Below are positions 34,026-42,755 of a stretch of DNA of 64,000 bases, piece after piece. The first letter of the stretch is position 1. Each line of letters starts with the position of its first letter. The position numbers were made by a program, and so were the translations under genes. Below the pieces are notes generated by a model that worked only from the letters and a program-made list of their open reading frames with translations, had not been told where the DNA came from and did no database searches. The DNA is from JAXLSZ01 sp046330315 (GTDB lineage Bacteria > Actinomycetota > Thermoleophilia > Solirubrobacterales > 70-9): assembly GCA_046330315.1 (NCBI GenBank), contig JAXLSZ010000009.1, forward strand, positions 62,001 to 126,000. The letters run 5' to 3'.

Positions 34026-35588
34026 CTAGTCGCGCTTGCCGCGCCCGTAGAGCAGCCGCACCGCCCTGCTGAGCATCCTCGTCGTCTTCGCCCTGTAGGG
34101 CAGCATGTGGACGTCGCGCTTGGGAGCGAAGCGGGTGACGAGGATGGTCTGCTGGCGGCAGTACTTGCGGATCCCGCCGGGCCCGTGGCGCGACCCGAGC
34201 CCCGAGGTCTTCCAGCCGCCCATCGGAAGCTCCAGCGCGACGTAGTTGATCTGGGCGTCGTTGACGCAGACGACCCCGGCCTCGACCTGGCGGGCCAGGC
34301 GCTCTCCCTTGGCGACGTCCCGGGTCCAGACCGACGCCTGCAGGCCGTAGGGGGAGTCGTTGGCCAGCCGCACCGCCTCCTCGGCGTCGGCGACCTTCAT
34401 CACCGGCAGGGTGGGGCCGAAGGTCTCCTCGGTCATGCATTCCATCGAGTGGTCCACGTCGACCAGCAGAGTCGGCTCGTAGAAGTCGCCCGAGCCCTCG
34501 CGGCGGTGGCCGCCGACCAGGACGTGGGCGCCCTTGGCGACCGCGTCGCGGACGTGGGAGTCGATCAGCTCCACCTGGGGCGGGGAGGTGATCGCGCCGA
34601 CGTCCACGGCGCCCGGCTCGCCGGGCACCCCCAGCCGCAGGTGGCGTAGCTTGTCGGTGATGCGGGCGACGAGGTCGTCGTAGATCGGGGCCTCGGCGTA
34701 GACGCGCTCGACCGAGATGCAGGTCTGCCCGCCGTTCTGCATCGAGTAGTGGACCGCGGCGTTGGCGGCCCGCTCCAGGTCGGCGTCGGCGCAGACGATC
34801 ATCGGGTCCTTGCCGCCCAGCTCCAGCCCGACCGGCGTCAGGCTCCGGGCGGCGCGCTCGGCGACCTTGATCCCGACCTCGGTGGAGCCGGTGAACATCA
34901 CGAAGTTGACGTGGTCGATGAGCTCGGCGCCCACCTCGCCGCTCCCGACCGCGACCCCGAAGACATCGTCGGGCAGGCCGCACTCGGCGAGCATCTCGGC
35001 CATCAGCAGCGAGGTCATCGGGGTGAGGCTCGCCGGCTTGAGGATCACCGAGTTCCCCGCCGCCAGCGCCGGGATGCAATCGCCGAAGGAGTTGGTCAGC
35101 GGGTAGTTCCAGGGCCCGATCACGCCGACCACCCCGACCGGCTCGTAGCGGAGGACCAGCTTCTTGCCCAGCACGAACGGCGAGCTCGAGCGGACCTTCT
35201 GGTCGGCGAGGTACTTGGGCGCGTGCTTGGCCCAGAAGCCGAATGCCGCCGCCGCGTAGTTGACCTCGGCGAGCCAGGCGTCCTCGTAGGTCTTTCCGTT
35301 CTCGGCGACGATCGTGCGGACGATGCGGTCGGAGTTGTCCACGACCCACTTCTGGGCGCGGCGCAGGATCCGGCCGCGCCCCTCGAAGCCCATCGCCTCC
35401 CAGCCCGGCTGCGCCGCCCGCGCCCGCTCGATCAGCGGGGCCACCTCCTCGACTCCCAGCGCCGGGACCATCGCGACCAGCTCCCCGGTCGCCGGGTTCC
35501 TCACCTCGATGCTCTTCGGCGAGCTCCCGCTCGGAGCCGCCCCGTTGCCCCCGGTGCCCTTCGCCTCGGCTGCTGTCCCGCTCTCCAC
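34026..35588 (-). CDS. NAD(P)-dependent aldehyde dehydrogenase
   Basis: 520 residues. Complete ALDH: GPWNYPLTNSFGDCIPALAAG in the cofactor domain (split near residue 160-180), FTGSTEVG, the general base in GLELGGKDP, and the catalytic Cys in NGGQTCISVERVY. The GTG start is chosen for GGAG 9 nt upstream; the open frame continues upstream into a 22-bp repeat and is not coding there. A C-terminal basic tail (RAKTTRMLSRAVRLLYGRG) is longer than usual and might associate with membrane, as in fatty-aldehyde dehydrogenases. Substrate not predictable; succinate-semialdehyde or fatty aldehydes are candidates. Confidence 0.9.
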   Translation of the reverse strand: MESGTAAEAKGTGGNGAAPSGSSPKSIEVRNPATGELVAMVPALGVEEVAPLIERARAAQPGWEAMGFEGRGRILRRAQKWVVDNSDRIVRTIVAENGKTYEDAWLAEVNYAAAAFGFWAKHAPKYLADQKVRSSSPFVLGKKLVLRYEPVGVVGVIGPWNYPLTNSFGDCIPALAAGNSVILKPASLTPMTSLLMAEMLAECGLPDDVFGVAVGSGEVGAELIDHVNFVMFTGSTEVGIKVAERAARSLTPVGLELGGKDPMIVCADADLERAANAAVHYSMQNGGQTCISVERVYAEAPIYDDLVARITDKLRHLRLGVPGEPGAVDVGAITSPPQVELIDSHVRDAVAKGAHVLVGGHRREGSGDFYEPTLLVDVDHSMECMTEETFGPTLPVMKVADAEEAVRLANDSPYGLQASVWTRDVAKGERLARQVEAGVVCVNDAQINYVALELPMGGWKTSGLGSRHGPGGIRKYCRQQTILVTRFAPKRDVHMLPYRAKTTRMLSRAVRLLYGRGKRD

Positions 35589-35654
35589 CTTGTGGTCTCC
35601 TTCGCGTCGTCCTCTTGCCCGGCGGCCGCCGCCGGCCGCCCGGCCAGACTCTAC

Positions 35655-35745
35655 TCCGTCACCGGCCCCGCGCCGCTCCGTCACCGGCCCCGCGCCGCTC
35701 CGTCACCGGCCCCGCGCCGCTCCGTCACCGGCCCCGCGCCGCGAC
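35655..35745. repeat. 22-bp tandem repeat array
   Basis: Nearly four copies at 35659, 35681, 35703 and 35725 (core TCACCGGCCCCGCGCCGCTC). The last copy contains the stop codon of the first sugar-dehydrogenase gene; the rest is non-coding. Confidence 0.88.
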
Positions 35746-37131
35746 CAGGCGGTAGACCGGCCCGTTGCCGCTCGAGAGGTAGAGGTGCTTCTGCGCGTCG
35801 AGGCCCATCGAGGTGAGCGCCGGGAACCCGTCCGGGCCGTTGGGCAGCTTCACGCCGATCGAGGCGTCGTCGGTCGCGGGGGGCGTCGGCACCGGCGCGA
35901 GGCTGCGGATCCGGCCGCTGCAGTAGTCGCCGTAGACGTAGCGGCCGCGCAGCGCCGGGAGCGCGGGGTCGTCCATCACGTAGCCCCCGATCACCGCGCA
36001 GAAGTCGGGGTGCTTGATCTGCTTGATCGGGAACACCGTGCCGCCCGGGTCCGGGGTCCCCGAGTTCGGGCAGAGCGCCCCGCAGGCGGGGTCGTAGAGG
36101 AAGGCGCCCTCGTAGGCGTCCCAGCCGAAGTTGGCGCCGCTCGCCGCCGCCAGGGTCGTGTAGTCGATCTCCTCGAAGCGGTGCTGGCCGACGTCCGCGA
36201 TGACGATCCGGTCCGGCCCGCCCGGGACGTCCTGGAAGGAGAAGCGGTACGGGTTGCGCAGGCCGTAGCTGTAGATCGGGTCGCGGCCCGGCCTGCCGAC
36301 GAAGGGATTGGACCTCGGGATCCGGAAGGGGCGCCCGTCGGGAGCCGGACGCGGGTCGATGCGGAGGATCTTGCCGCGCAGGCTGTTCAGGGATTGCGCG
36401 AGGTTGAAGGGGTCGCCGGGGTCGGCTCCGTCGCCGATGCCGGAATAGAGGTAGCGGCCGTGGAAGGCGAGCTGGCCGCCGTTGTGGTTGGTGTAGCCGT
36501 CGAGCTGGGGGACCTCCAGCAGCGCCCGTCGCGTCCGGGTGGGGGCGAAGGTCGGGGTGCGGCGGGTGAACTCGTCGATCCGCAGATCGCCGGCACGGTC
36601 CACGTACTGCACGTAGAAGCGGCCGTTGCGGGCGTAGTCGGGCGAGAATGCAAGGCCGACCAGGCCCTGCTCGATCGCCTCGGTGGTGACCTGGCGGGTG
36701 ATGTCCAGGAAGGGACGCGGCAGCCGCACGCCGTCGCGCAGCACCACCACCTTCCCCTTTCGCTCGGCGACGAAGAGGAGGCCCGGGAACCCGGGTGCCG
36801 AGGTGACGTAGGTCGGGTTGCGAAACCTCCCGATCCTCTGCAGCGAGTAGCGGGGCGCGGGCTTGCCGGCGGCCGGCGTCCGGGTGGCGGAGCCGCAGGT
36901 TCCCGCGCACGCCTGCGCCCCGGAGGCGGAGCCGCAGGTTCCCGCGCACGCCTGCGCCCCGGAGGCGGAGCCGCAGGTGGTCGCGCACGCCTGCGTCCGG
37001 GCGGCGGAGCCGCAGGTTCCCGCGCACGCCTGCGCCCCGGAGGCGGAGCCGCTGATCGTCACGCACGCAGCCGCCGCGGCGGCTGCGAGCGCCCGGCGGG
37101 CGCGGGCGATGTGGGTCGTGCTCGGGGGCAT
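35725..37131 (-). CDS. PQQ-dependent sugar dehydrogenase-like protein, paralogue 1
   Basis: 468 residues. An Ala-rich export signal is followed by about five 13-residue repeats (GSASGAQACAGTC, two Cys each; residues 27-85) from a 39-bp array. The glucose/sorbosone dehydrogenase propeller begins at YSLQRIGRF. Family motifs: LLFVAERKGKV, NHNGGQLAFHGRYLY with the catalytic-type His, SYGLRNPYRFSF and GANFGWDAYEG. It would oxidise aldoses at the outer face of the membrane. The Cys-rich repeats are unlike anything in the paralogues and could form disulfides. Confidence 0.85.
   Translation of the reverse strand: MPPSTTHIARARRALAAAAAAACVTISGSASGAQACAGTCGSAARTQACATTCGSASGAQACAGTCGSASGAQACAGTCGSATRTPAAGKPAPRYSLQRIGRFRNPTYVTSAPGFPGLLFVAERKGKVVVLRDGVRLPRPFLDITRQVTTEAIEQGLVGLAFSPDYARNGRFYVQYVDRAGDLRIDEFTRRTPTFAPTRTRRALLEVPQLDGYTNHNGGQLAFHGRYLYSGIGDGADPGDPFNLAQSLNSLRGKILRIDPRPAPDGRPFRIPRSNPFVGRPGRDPIYSYGLRNPYRFSFQDVPGGPDRIVIADVGQHRFEEIDYTTLAAASGANFGWDAYEGAFLYDPACGALCPNSGTPDPGGTVFPIKQIKHPDFCAVIGGYVMDDPALPALRGRYVYGDYCSGRIRSLAPVPTPPATDDASIGVKLPNGPDGFPALTSMGLDAQKHLYLSSGNGPVYRLVAARGR
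36880..37066. repeat. 39-bp tandem repeat array (coding)
   Basis: Copies at about 36887, 36926, 36965, 37004 and 37043 (core GCGGAGCCGCAGGTTCCCGC). Thirteen codons per unit; sits between the signal peptide and the propeller. Confidence 0.9.
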
Positions 37132-37149
37132 CGGGATCGGGAGTCTCGC

Positions 37150-38373
37150 TCAGGAGGGGGCGATACGGTAGACGCCGCCTTCCAGCGAACAGAGGAAGAC
37201 GCGGCCGTCCGGGGTCTCTCCGAAGGAGCTGGGGTGGGGGACGCTCAGCCCCGAGGCGGTGTCGCCGCCGGCGCCGGAGAGCGCCGGCACGAGGCTGCGG
37301 ACCTCCCCGGCACAGAAGTCGGCGTAGACGTAGCGGCGGTAGAGCGCGGCCAGGTAGGGGTCGCGGACGACCAGGCCGCCGGTGATCGAGCAGCCCGCCG
37401 AGTGGGAGTAGGCGTGGATCGGCGCCAGCGTCCCCCCGGGGTCCGGCGTGCCGTCGCTCGGGCAGTCGGGGTTGCCGCAGTCATAGGGCTCGAACCCTTC
37501 GAATGCGTCCCAGCCGAAGTTCGCGCCGCGCGCCGCGGGCAGCGTCTCGTAGTCGACCTCCTCGTAGCGGTTCTGGCCGACGTCGCCGATCGCCACCCGG
37601 TCGGGCCCTTCCGCCACGCTCTGGATCGAGAAGCGGAAGGGGTTTCGCAGGCCATAGCTGAAGACCTCGTCGCGACCGGGCCGCCCGACGAAGGGGTTCG
37701 AGGCCGGGACCGAGTAGGTCGCCGGCCCGCGCGGGTCGCGGGGGTCTATGCGCAGCAGCTTGCCGAGCAGCGAGTCGAGGTTCTGGGCGTTGTTGGGCGG
37801 GTCGCCTCCCGAGCCCCCGTCCCCGGTGCCGATCAGCAGGTCCTCCCCGTGGAAGGCGAGCTGGCCGCCGTCGTGGTTGGCGTAGCCGGGGTGGGGGATG
37901 GCGATCACGTCGCGGCGCGAGGACCCCAGCGCCCGCGCGGGGTCGGTCCGGCTTCGCAGGAACTCGGCAACCCGGATGCTCCCCGAGGTGTCGGTGTAGT
38001 AGGCGTAGAACCGGCGGCTGCGCCTGTAGTCGGGCGGGAAGGCGATCGAGAGCAGGCCCTGCTCGATGTAGGAGTCGCCGACCAGCGAGCGGATGTCGAG
38101 GAAGGGCCGCGGGAGGGTCTTGCCCCTGCGCAGGACCCGCACCACCCCGGCCCGCTCGACCACGAAGAGGAGCCTCGGGTAGCCCGGCGCCCCCAGCACA
38201 TCCACCGGCTCGGCGAAGGTCCCGATCCGGTTGAGCCGCAGGCCGCCGCTGCCCGTGCCGACGGGCTTGGTGGCGGCCGAGGCGCTCGTCCCCCGCCCCC
38301 CGCCCGCCACGGCCACGGCGAGGACGGCGAGGGCGGCGAGGGCCGCGACCCCGAGGCGGAGGGGACGTCTCAC
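37150..38373 (-). CDS. PQQ-dependent sugar dehydrogenase-like protein, paralogue 2
   Basis: 407 residues. The GTG overlaps the stop of paralogue 3 (GTGA), so the two are coupled. Signal peptide RLGVAALAALAVLAVAVAGG. Propeller motifs: LLFVVERAGVVRVL, NHDGGQLAFHGEDLL (Asp in place of the Asn after His), GTGDGGSGGDPPNNAQN, SYGLRNPFRFSI and GANFGWDAFEG. An extra CGNPDCPSDG loop is inserted near residue 285. Localisation outside the membrane is likely; the sugar is unknown. Confidence 0.88.
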   Translation of the reverse strand: MRRPLRLGVAALAALAVLAVAVAGGGRGTSASAATKPVGTGSGGLRLNRIGTFAEPVDVLGAPGYPRLLFVVERAGVVRVLRRGKTLPRPFLDIRSLVGDSYIEQGLLSIAFPPDYRRSRRFYAYYTDTSGSIRVAEFLRSRTDPARALGSSRRDVIAIPHPGYANHDGGQLAFHGEDLLIGTGDGGSGGDPPNNAQNLDSLLGKLLRIDPRDPRGPATYSVPASNPFVGRPGRDEVFSYGLRNPFRFSIQSVAEGPDRVAIGDVGQNRYEEVDYETLPAARGANFGWDAFEGFEPYDCGNPDCPSDGTPDPGGTLAPIHAYSHSAGCSITGGLVVRDPYLAALYRRYVYADFCAGEVRSLVPALSGAGGDTASGLSVPHPSSFGETPDGRVFLCSLEGGVYRIAPS

Positions 38374-39575
38374 CGGGCTCCGACCAGCCTGAAGACGGGG
38401 CCGGCGAGGGAGACCACGTAGAGCCGCCCGCGCGTGTCCCGTCCGAAAGAGCTCGGCGAGGAGACCCGCAGGCCGGTGGGCCTGCTCGAGCGGACCCTGC
38501 GCCCGGACGCCGCGATGCTGCGGATCCGCCCGGTGCAGAGGTCGGAGAACAGGTAGCGGCCCCGCAGGCCGCCCAGGCGGCGGTCCCTGACCACGTAGCC
38601 GCCGATCACCGCGCAGCCCCCGCCGTCGTGGCTGTAGGCGTAGACCGGCTTCGTGGTCCCGCCCGGGTCCGGGGTGCCCCCGTTGGCGCCGGTGTAGCGG
38701 CTGAAGCCCTCGAACGCGTCCCATCCGAAGTTCGCCCCGCGGGCGGCCGCAACGGTCTCCAGGTCGATCTCCTCGAAGCGCTCCTGGCCGACGTCGCCGA
38801 TCGCGATCCGGGCCCTGCGCCCCTCGCCGTCGAAGGAGAAGCGGTAGGGGTTGCGCAGGCCGTAGCTGAAGATCTCGTCGCGGCCGGGCCGCCCGACGAA
38901 GGGGTTCGAGGCGGGGACCGTGTAGGCGGCCGGGCCGGGGGGATTGCGGGGGTCGATCCGCAGCAGCTTGCCGAGCAGGCTGTCCCGGTTCTGGGCGTTG
39001 TTCGGCGGGTCGCCCCCCGAGCCGCCGTCTCCGGTGCCGAGGTAGAGCAGCTTCCCGAGGAACTGGAGCTGGCCGCCGTTGTGGTTGGAGTTGGCGCGGT
39101 GGCCGACCCTGATCACGCTGCGCCGGGAGGACCGCGCGGCCCGGGTGGGGCCGCGCCGGCGGAACTCGTCCACCCGGATGTCCCCCGAGTTGTCGGTGAA
39201 GTAGACGTAGAAGCGGCGGCTGCGCCTGTAGTCGGGCGGGAAGGCGACGGAGAGCAGGCCCCGCTCGGCGTGGTCGAAGTCGACGATGCCCCGGATGTCG
39301 AGGAAGGGCCGGCGCAGCTCGTGCCCGGAGCGGATCACCCGGATCCTCCCGGGCTGCTCGACCACGAAGAGCAGCTTCGGGAAGCCGGGCGCTCCGGTCA
39401 CGTAGACGGGGTGGTCGAAGCTGCCGACGCGGTGAAGCTTCACGGCCGCGCCGGCGCCCCCGGCCAGCAGGGCAAGTCCGGCGACCGCACCCGCCGCCGC
39501 GGCGACCAGCACCCGCCGGATCCGCTTTTCGCGCAGGTCGCTCATCGCCTTCGCTCGCTCATCGGCACCTTCCAT
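38370..39575 (-). CDS. PQQ-dependent sugar dehydrogenase-like protein, paralogue 3
   Basis: 401 residues, signal peptide VLVAAAAGAVAGLALLAGGAGA. Motifs LLFVVEQPGRIRVI, NHNGGQLQFLGKLLY, GTGDGGSGGDPPNNAQN, SYGLRNPYRFSF and GANFGWDAFEGFSRY. Very similar to paralogue 2 over the propeller. The ATG at 39575 is near GAAGGGG; a second ATG at 39545 would shorten the N-terminus by ten residues and is equally acceptable. Confidence 0.88.
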   Translation of the reverse strand: MEGADERAKAMSDLREKRIRRVLVAAAAGAVAGLALLAGGAGAAVKLHRVGSFDHPVYVTGAPGFPKLLFVVEQPGRIRVIRSGHELRRPFLDIRGIVDFDHAERGLLSVAFPPDYRRSRRFYVYFTDNSGDIRVDEFRRRGPTRAARSSRRSVIRVGHRANSNHNGGQLQFLGKLLYLGTGDGGSGGDPPNNAQNRDSLLGKLLRIDPRNPPGPAAYTVPASNPFVGRPGRDEIFSYGLRNPYRFSFDGEGRRARIAIGDVGQERFEEIDLETVAAARGANFGWDAFEGFSRYTGANGGTPDPGGTTKPVYAYSHDGGGCAVIGGYVVRDRRLGGLRGRYLFSDLCTGRIRSIAASGRRVRSSRPTGLRVSSPSSFGRDTRGRLYVVSLAGPVFRLVGAR

Positions 39576-39710
39576 GTCCCCTTCAAACCCCGGCGGGGCG
39601 TTTTGGTTCGCTTGTCCACCCGGCCCGCCGCCGGCGCCGCTCGAACCGCCGCTGCCGCCGCGGTCACCGGCCCGACGCTTTCGCCGCCCGTTCCGTCGTT
39701 CCCGCCGCGA

Positions 39711-40910
39711 TCATCGACCCGCCGCGATTCTGTAGACCGCGCCGGACAGCGAGACCGCGTAGATCCGCCCGGCGGAATCGCGGCCGAACGAGGAGAGCTG
39801 CGGCACCTCGAGGCCGACCGGCCGGTCGTCCCGGGCGCGGCCGCCGGCTTCGCCCGGGGGAACGAAGCTGCGCAGCTCGCCCGAGCAGTAGTCCCCGTAG
39901 AGATAGCGGCCCCGCAGCGCGGTGAGCGCCGGGTCGCGCACCGTGTAGCCGCCGGTCACCGAGCATCCCCGCGAGCGGCCGTAGGTCAGCGCCGGTGCGA
40001 TCGCGTTGCGGGCCAGGCGCGCCTGGTCGCGGTTGAAGGGCGCCCTGCCCTCCAGCGCCGACCATCCGAAGTTCGCGCCGCGACCGGCGCCGCGGGGCAC
40101 GTAGTCGACCTCCTCGAAGCGGTCCTGCCCGACGTCGCCGATCGCCAGCGCTCCGGTCGCCGCGTCGAAGGAGAAGCGCCAGGGGTTTCGCAGCCCGTAG
40201 GAGTAGATCTCCGGCCTCGCCCCGGGCCGCCCGACGAAGGGGTTGCCCGGGGGGACGGAGTAGGGCCGCCCGCCCGACGGCGCGGGGTCGATGCGGAGGA
40301 TCTTGCCCAGGAAGGTTCCCAGGTCCTCGCCGTTGCGGTCGGGGTCGCCCGCGTCGCCTCCGTCGCCGAACCCGACGTAGAGGAAGCCGTCGGGGCCGAA
40401 TGAGAGCTGGCCGCCGTTGTGGTTCTCGAAGGGCTGGTCCTGCCTCAGCACCACCCGGGCGCTGGCCGGGTCGGCGCGCAGCGGGTCTGCGGCAGAGCGC
40501 CGGAACTCGACGATCCGCGAGTCCCCGGCGCGGTCCGTGTAGTCCACGTAGAGCCGCCCCGAGGATGCGTAGTCGGGCGCGAAGGCCATCGAGAGGAGCC
40601 CCTGCTCCACGTAGCCGTCCTCGATCCGCCCGGCGAGGTCGAGGAACGGCCGCGGCAGGGTGCGGCCGTCGCGGACCACCCGGATCGCGCCACCCCGCTC
40701 GACCACGTAGAGGTCTCCTCCCGCGGGGGGCTGGACCACGTCGACGGGCTCGGAGAAGTCCCCGACCTCCGCCAGCCTCAGGTCCTTGCCCGACCCGGAG
40801 GCCCCGGCCGTGGTGACGGGCTCCGAGCCGCCGCAGCCCTGGGCGATCAGCGCCGCAACCAGGAAGGCGGCGAGGAGCGGGAGCAGGCGAGGGCTTGGGA
40901 GAGGGCTCAC
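39711..40910 (-). CDS. PQQ-dependent sugar dehydrogenase-like lipoprotein, paralogue 4
   Basis: 399 residues. The GTG is chosen because it starts a signal peptide that ends in the lipobox AQGC, so this paralogue is lipid-anchored while the others look soluble. Motifs LYVVERGGAIRVV, NHNGGQLSFGPDGFLYVGFG, SYGLRNPWRFSF and GANFGWSALEG. Last copy of the four-gene run in map order and probably the first transcribed. Separated from paralogue 3 by 135 bp of Pro/Ala-type GC-rich sequence. Confidence 0.88.
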   Translation of the reverse strand: MSPLPSPRLLPLLAAFLVAALIAQGCGGSEPVTTAGASGSGKDLRLAEVGDFSEPVDVVQPPAGGDLYVVERGGAIRVVRDGRTLPRPFLDLAGRIEDGYVEQGLLSMAFAPDYASSGRLYVDYTDRAGDSRIVEFRRSAADPLRADPASARVVLRQDQPFENHNGGQLSFGPDGFLYVGFGDGGDAGDPDRNGEDLGTFLGKILRIDPAPSGGRPYSVPPGNPFVGRPGARPEIYSYGLRNPWRFSFDAATGALAIGDVGQDRFEEVDYVPRGAGRGANFGWSALEGRAPFNRDQARLARNAIAPALTYGRSRGCSVTGGYTVRDPALTALRGRYLYGDYCSGELRSFVPPGEAGGRARDDRPVGLEVPQLSSFGRDSAGRIYAVSLSGAVYRIAAGR

Positions 40911-40956
40911 CCGGCAAAGCTTGGCAAAGCGGCCCGGCCGGCCGCGCCGCGGGGGG

Positions 40957-41760
40957 CTACTGTCCCGAGCCGGACGGCGGGAGCGAGCCCGAGGGCGGGT
41001 AGGAGCCGGGACCGGTGACCGCATACCCGCCCCCGCCCGGGGACCCCGAGCCGCCGGAGCCCGATGCCGCCCCGGCCCGGGCCGCCGCCTGCGCCGCCGG
41101 GCGCAGGGGGACTATCTCGCCCTCCGCGTTTATCCGGGTGAGCTGCGGAACCCGGGCGATGCGCACGTCGAAGTCCCCGATCGGCGGCCGCCCGGCGGCG
41201 GTCACCGCGGTCGCCTGGCCGCTGAGGCCGGCGTTGACCCGGTAGCGCAGCAGGTAGCGGCCCGGCCTCACCGCTCCCAGCTTCCAGACCGCGACCCGCG
41301 CGTCGCCGGGCGGGAGCTTGCCGAAGTTGAAGGTCTTCTGGTTGGCGGTCTCGGCGCCGCCCGGTCCGGGCACGCCGGCGATCCGCGGGTAGGTGTCGGC
41401 GAGGATCCAGACCGGGCGGTCGGGGAGCGAGAGGCCCGGCTGGGGGTCGCGCACCGAGAACGGCTGGGCGGAGGCGATCCCCTCCTCGCCGCCGATCGTG
41501 ATCGAGATCGCCAGGGCCGGTATCTCCTTGCGGCCGGTGTTGCGGACCCCGAGCCGCAGGTAGGCGTTCTGGTCGAGCTGCTGGCGGGCGGGGAACTGCG
41601 CGGCGACGATCCGCACCGGGTAGCGGCCCGCCGGCTCGTTGGCGTACTGGTCCCCGCCGCCGCCGCATGCCGTGGCCACGGCGGCCAGGATCGCGGCGGT
41701 CAGCGCTGCCCCGGTCGCGCGAAGGCGGGCACCACGGGAATGTGTACCGCTCCCCCGCAA
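40957..41760 (-). CDS. Putative lipoprotein upstream of the sugar dehydrogenases
   Basis: 267 residues. Signal peptide with lipobox ATAC, then a Gly linker. The body resembles a beta-sandwich (YPVRIVAAQFPARQQL, LRLGVRNTG, VAVWKLGAVRPGRYLLRYRV), as in lipoproteins with conserved 'NTG' CARDB-like or Ig-like folds. The C-terminal 45 residues are Gly/Ser/Pro-rich. Start is TTG; no better in-frame start exists before the signal peptide. Same strand as the dehydrogenase genes, 46 bp upstream, so possibly the same transcript. Function unknown. Confidence 0.65.
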   Translation of the reverse strand: MRGSGTHSRGARLRATGAALTAAILAAVATACGGGGDQYANEPAGRYPVRIVAAQFPARQQLDQNAYLRLGVRNTGRKEIPALAISITIGGEEGIASAQPFSVRDPQPGLSLPDRPVWILADTYPRIAGVPGPGGAETANQKTFNFGKLPPGDARVAVWKLGAVRPGRYLLRYRVNAGLSGQATAVTAAGRPPIGDFDVRIARVPQLTRINAEGEIVPLRPAAQAAARAGAASGSGGSGSPGGGGYAVTGPGSYPPSGSLPPSGSGQ

Positions 41761-41892
41761 GGCGCCGTGAACATACCACGCGGATCTGCCGCCTCAGGCC
41801 CCCGCGGATCCCCGCCTCGGGCGGCTCGGCCCCGTCGCCGTCGCCGATTGTTGAGAGCGGGTGAACCTTCTCCGGGCCGCCAGACCATGACA

Positions 41893-41898
41893 TAGACT
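41893..41898 (+). promoter_or_regulatory. -10 box of the MlaE/YrbE operon
   Basis: TAGACT, about 50 nt before the first permease gene; the leader carries a GGGAGGAGAG ribosome-binding site. Confidence 0.45.
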
Positions 41899-41948
41899 CT
41901 GGCTCCAGACGGGCGGTCGCCGCCGGGGCGGGCCCGTCGGGAGGAGAG

Positions 41949-42755
41949 ATGGTCAGATCCGCGGTCGACAGGGCATTCCTACCCGCCAAGTCGCTCTTCG
42001 AGCAGGTTGGCGAGATGGTCATCCTGACCGCGAAGACGATCGCCTCGGCGATCCGGCCCCCCTACCCCTACGGCGGGGAGTTCATCAGCCAGTTCCTCTT
42101 CGCGCTCCAGCTCTGCTGGTTCCCGATGATGATCTCCTGCATCGCCTTCGGGTTCGGCGCCCCGGGCCTGCAGGCCGCCAACTTCCTCTCGCTGTTCGGG
42201 GCGCTGGACCGCCTCGGCGGCTTCTTCATCCTCGCCTCGATCCGCGAGTTCGCGCCCCTGGTGACCTCGGTCGTGGTCGCCGGGGTCGCCGGCACCGCGA
42301 TCACCGCGGACCTCGGCGCCCGCAAGATCCGCGAGGAGCTCGACGCCCTGCAGGTGCTCGGCGTCGACCCGATCAAGAACCTCGTGGTGCCGCGCTTCTT
42401 CGCGCTGATGCTGATCACCGGCCTGCTCGACGTCTACGCGCTGCTGTTCGGCATCAGCGGCGGGATCGGCGCGGAGCTCCTCTACAACCAACCGCTCGGC
42501 GGCTTCTTCGCGACCCTCTTCACCAACGCCTCGGTCACCGACCTCTGGGGCTCCGTGGTCAAGTGCACGGGCTTTGGCGCGATCATCGCCGTGGTCTGCT
42601 GCTACAAGGGGATGACCGCTTCGGGGGGGGCCGCCGGTGTCGGCCGGGCGGTGAACGAGGCAGTGGTCATCTCCTTCCTGGGCATCTTCGCCTTCAACTA
42701 CGTGTTCACCCAGACGCTCCTGGCCACCCACCCCGACCTGCAGGCGATCAAGTAG
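41949..42755 (+). CDS. MlaE/YrbE1A-type ABC permease
   Basis: 268 residues with five to six membrane helices. The MlaE signature is seen in FLFALQLCWFPMMISCIAFG, AGVAGTAITADLGARKIREELDALQVLGVDP and CYKGMTASGGAAGVGRAVNEAVV (each split in the protein by a few residues). Such permeases move phospholipid, sterol or other hydrophobic molecules with MCE proteins. First gene of a three-gene operon with a second permease and an ATPase. The ATG follows GGGAGGAGAG directly. Confidence 0.9.
   Translation: MVRSAVDRAFLPAKSLFEQVGEMVILTAKTIASAIRPPYPYGGEFISQFLFALQLCWFPMMISCIAFGFGAPGLQAANFLSLFGALDRLGGFFILASIREFAPLVTSVVVAGVAGTAITADLGARKIREELDALQVLGVDPIKNLVVPRFFALMLITGLLDVYALLFGISGGIGAELLYNQPLGGFFATLFTNASVTDLWGSVVKCTGFGAIIAVVCCYKGMTASGGAAGVGRAVNEAVVISFLGIFAFNYVFTQTLLATHPDLQAIK

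Noticed and set aside
29497..34029. Very long plus-strand open frame opposite metH and the hydrolase gene
   Set aside because: It is the antisense shadow of a high-G+C gene: its protein is Val/Gly/Arg/Asp-rich without motifs, and metH on the other strand has every expected domain.
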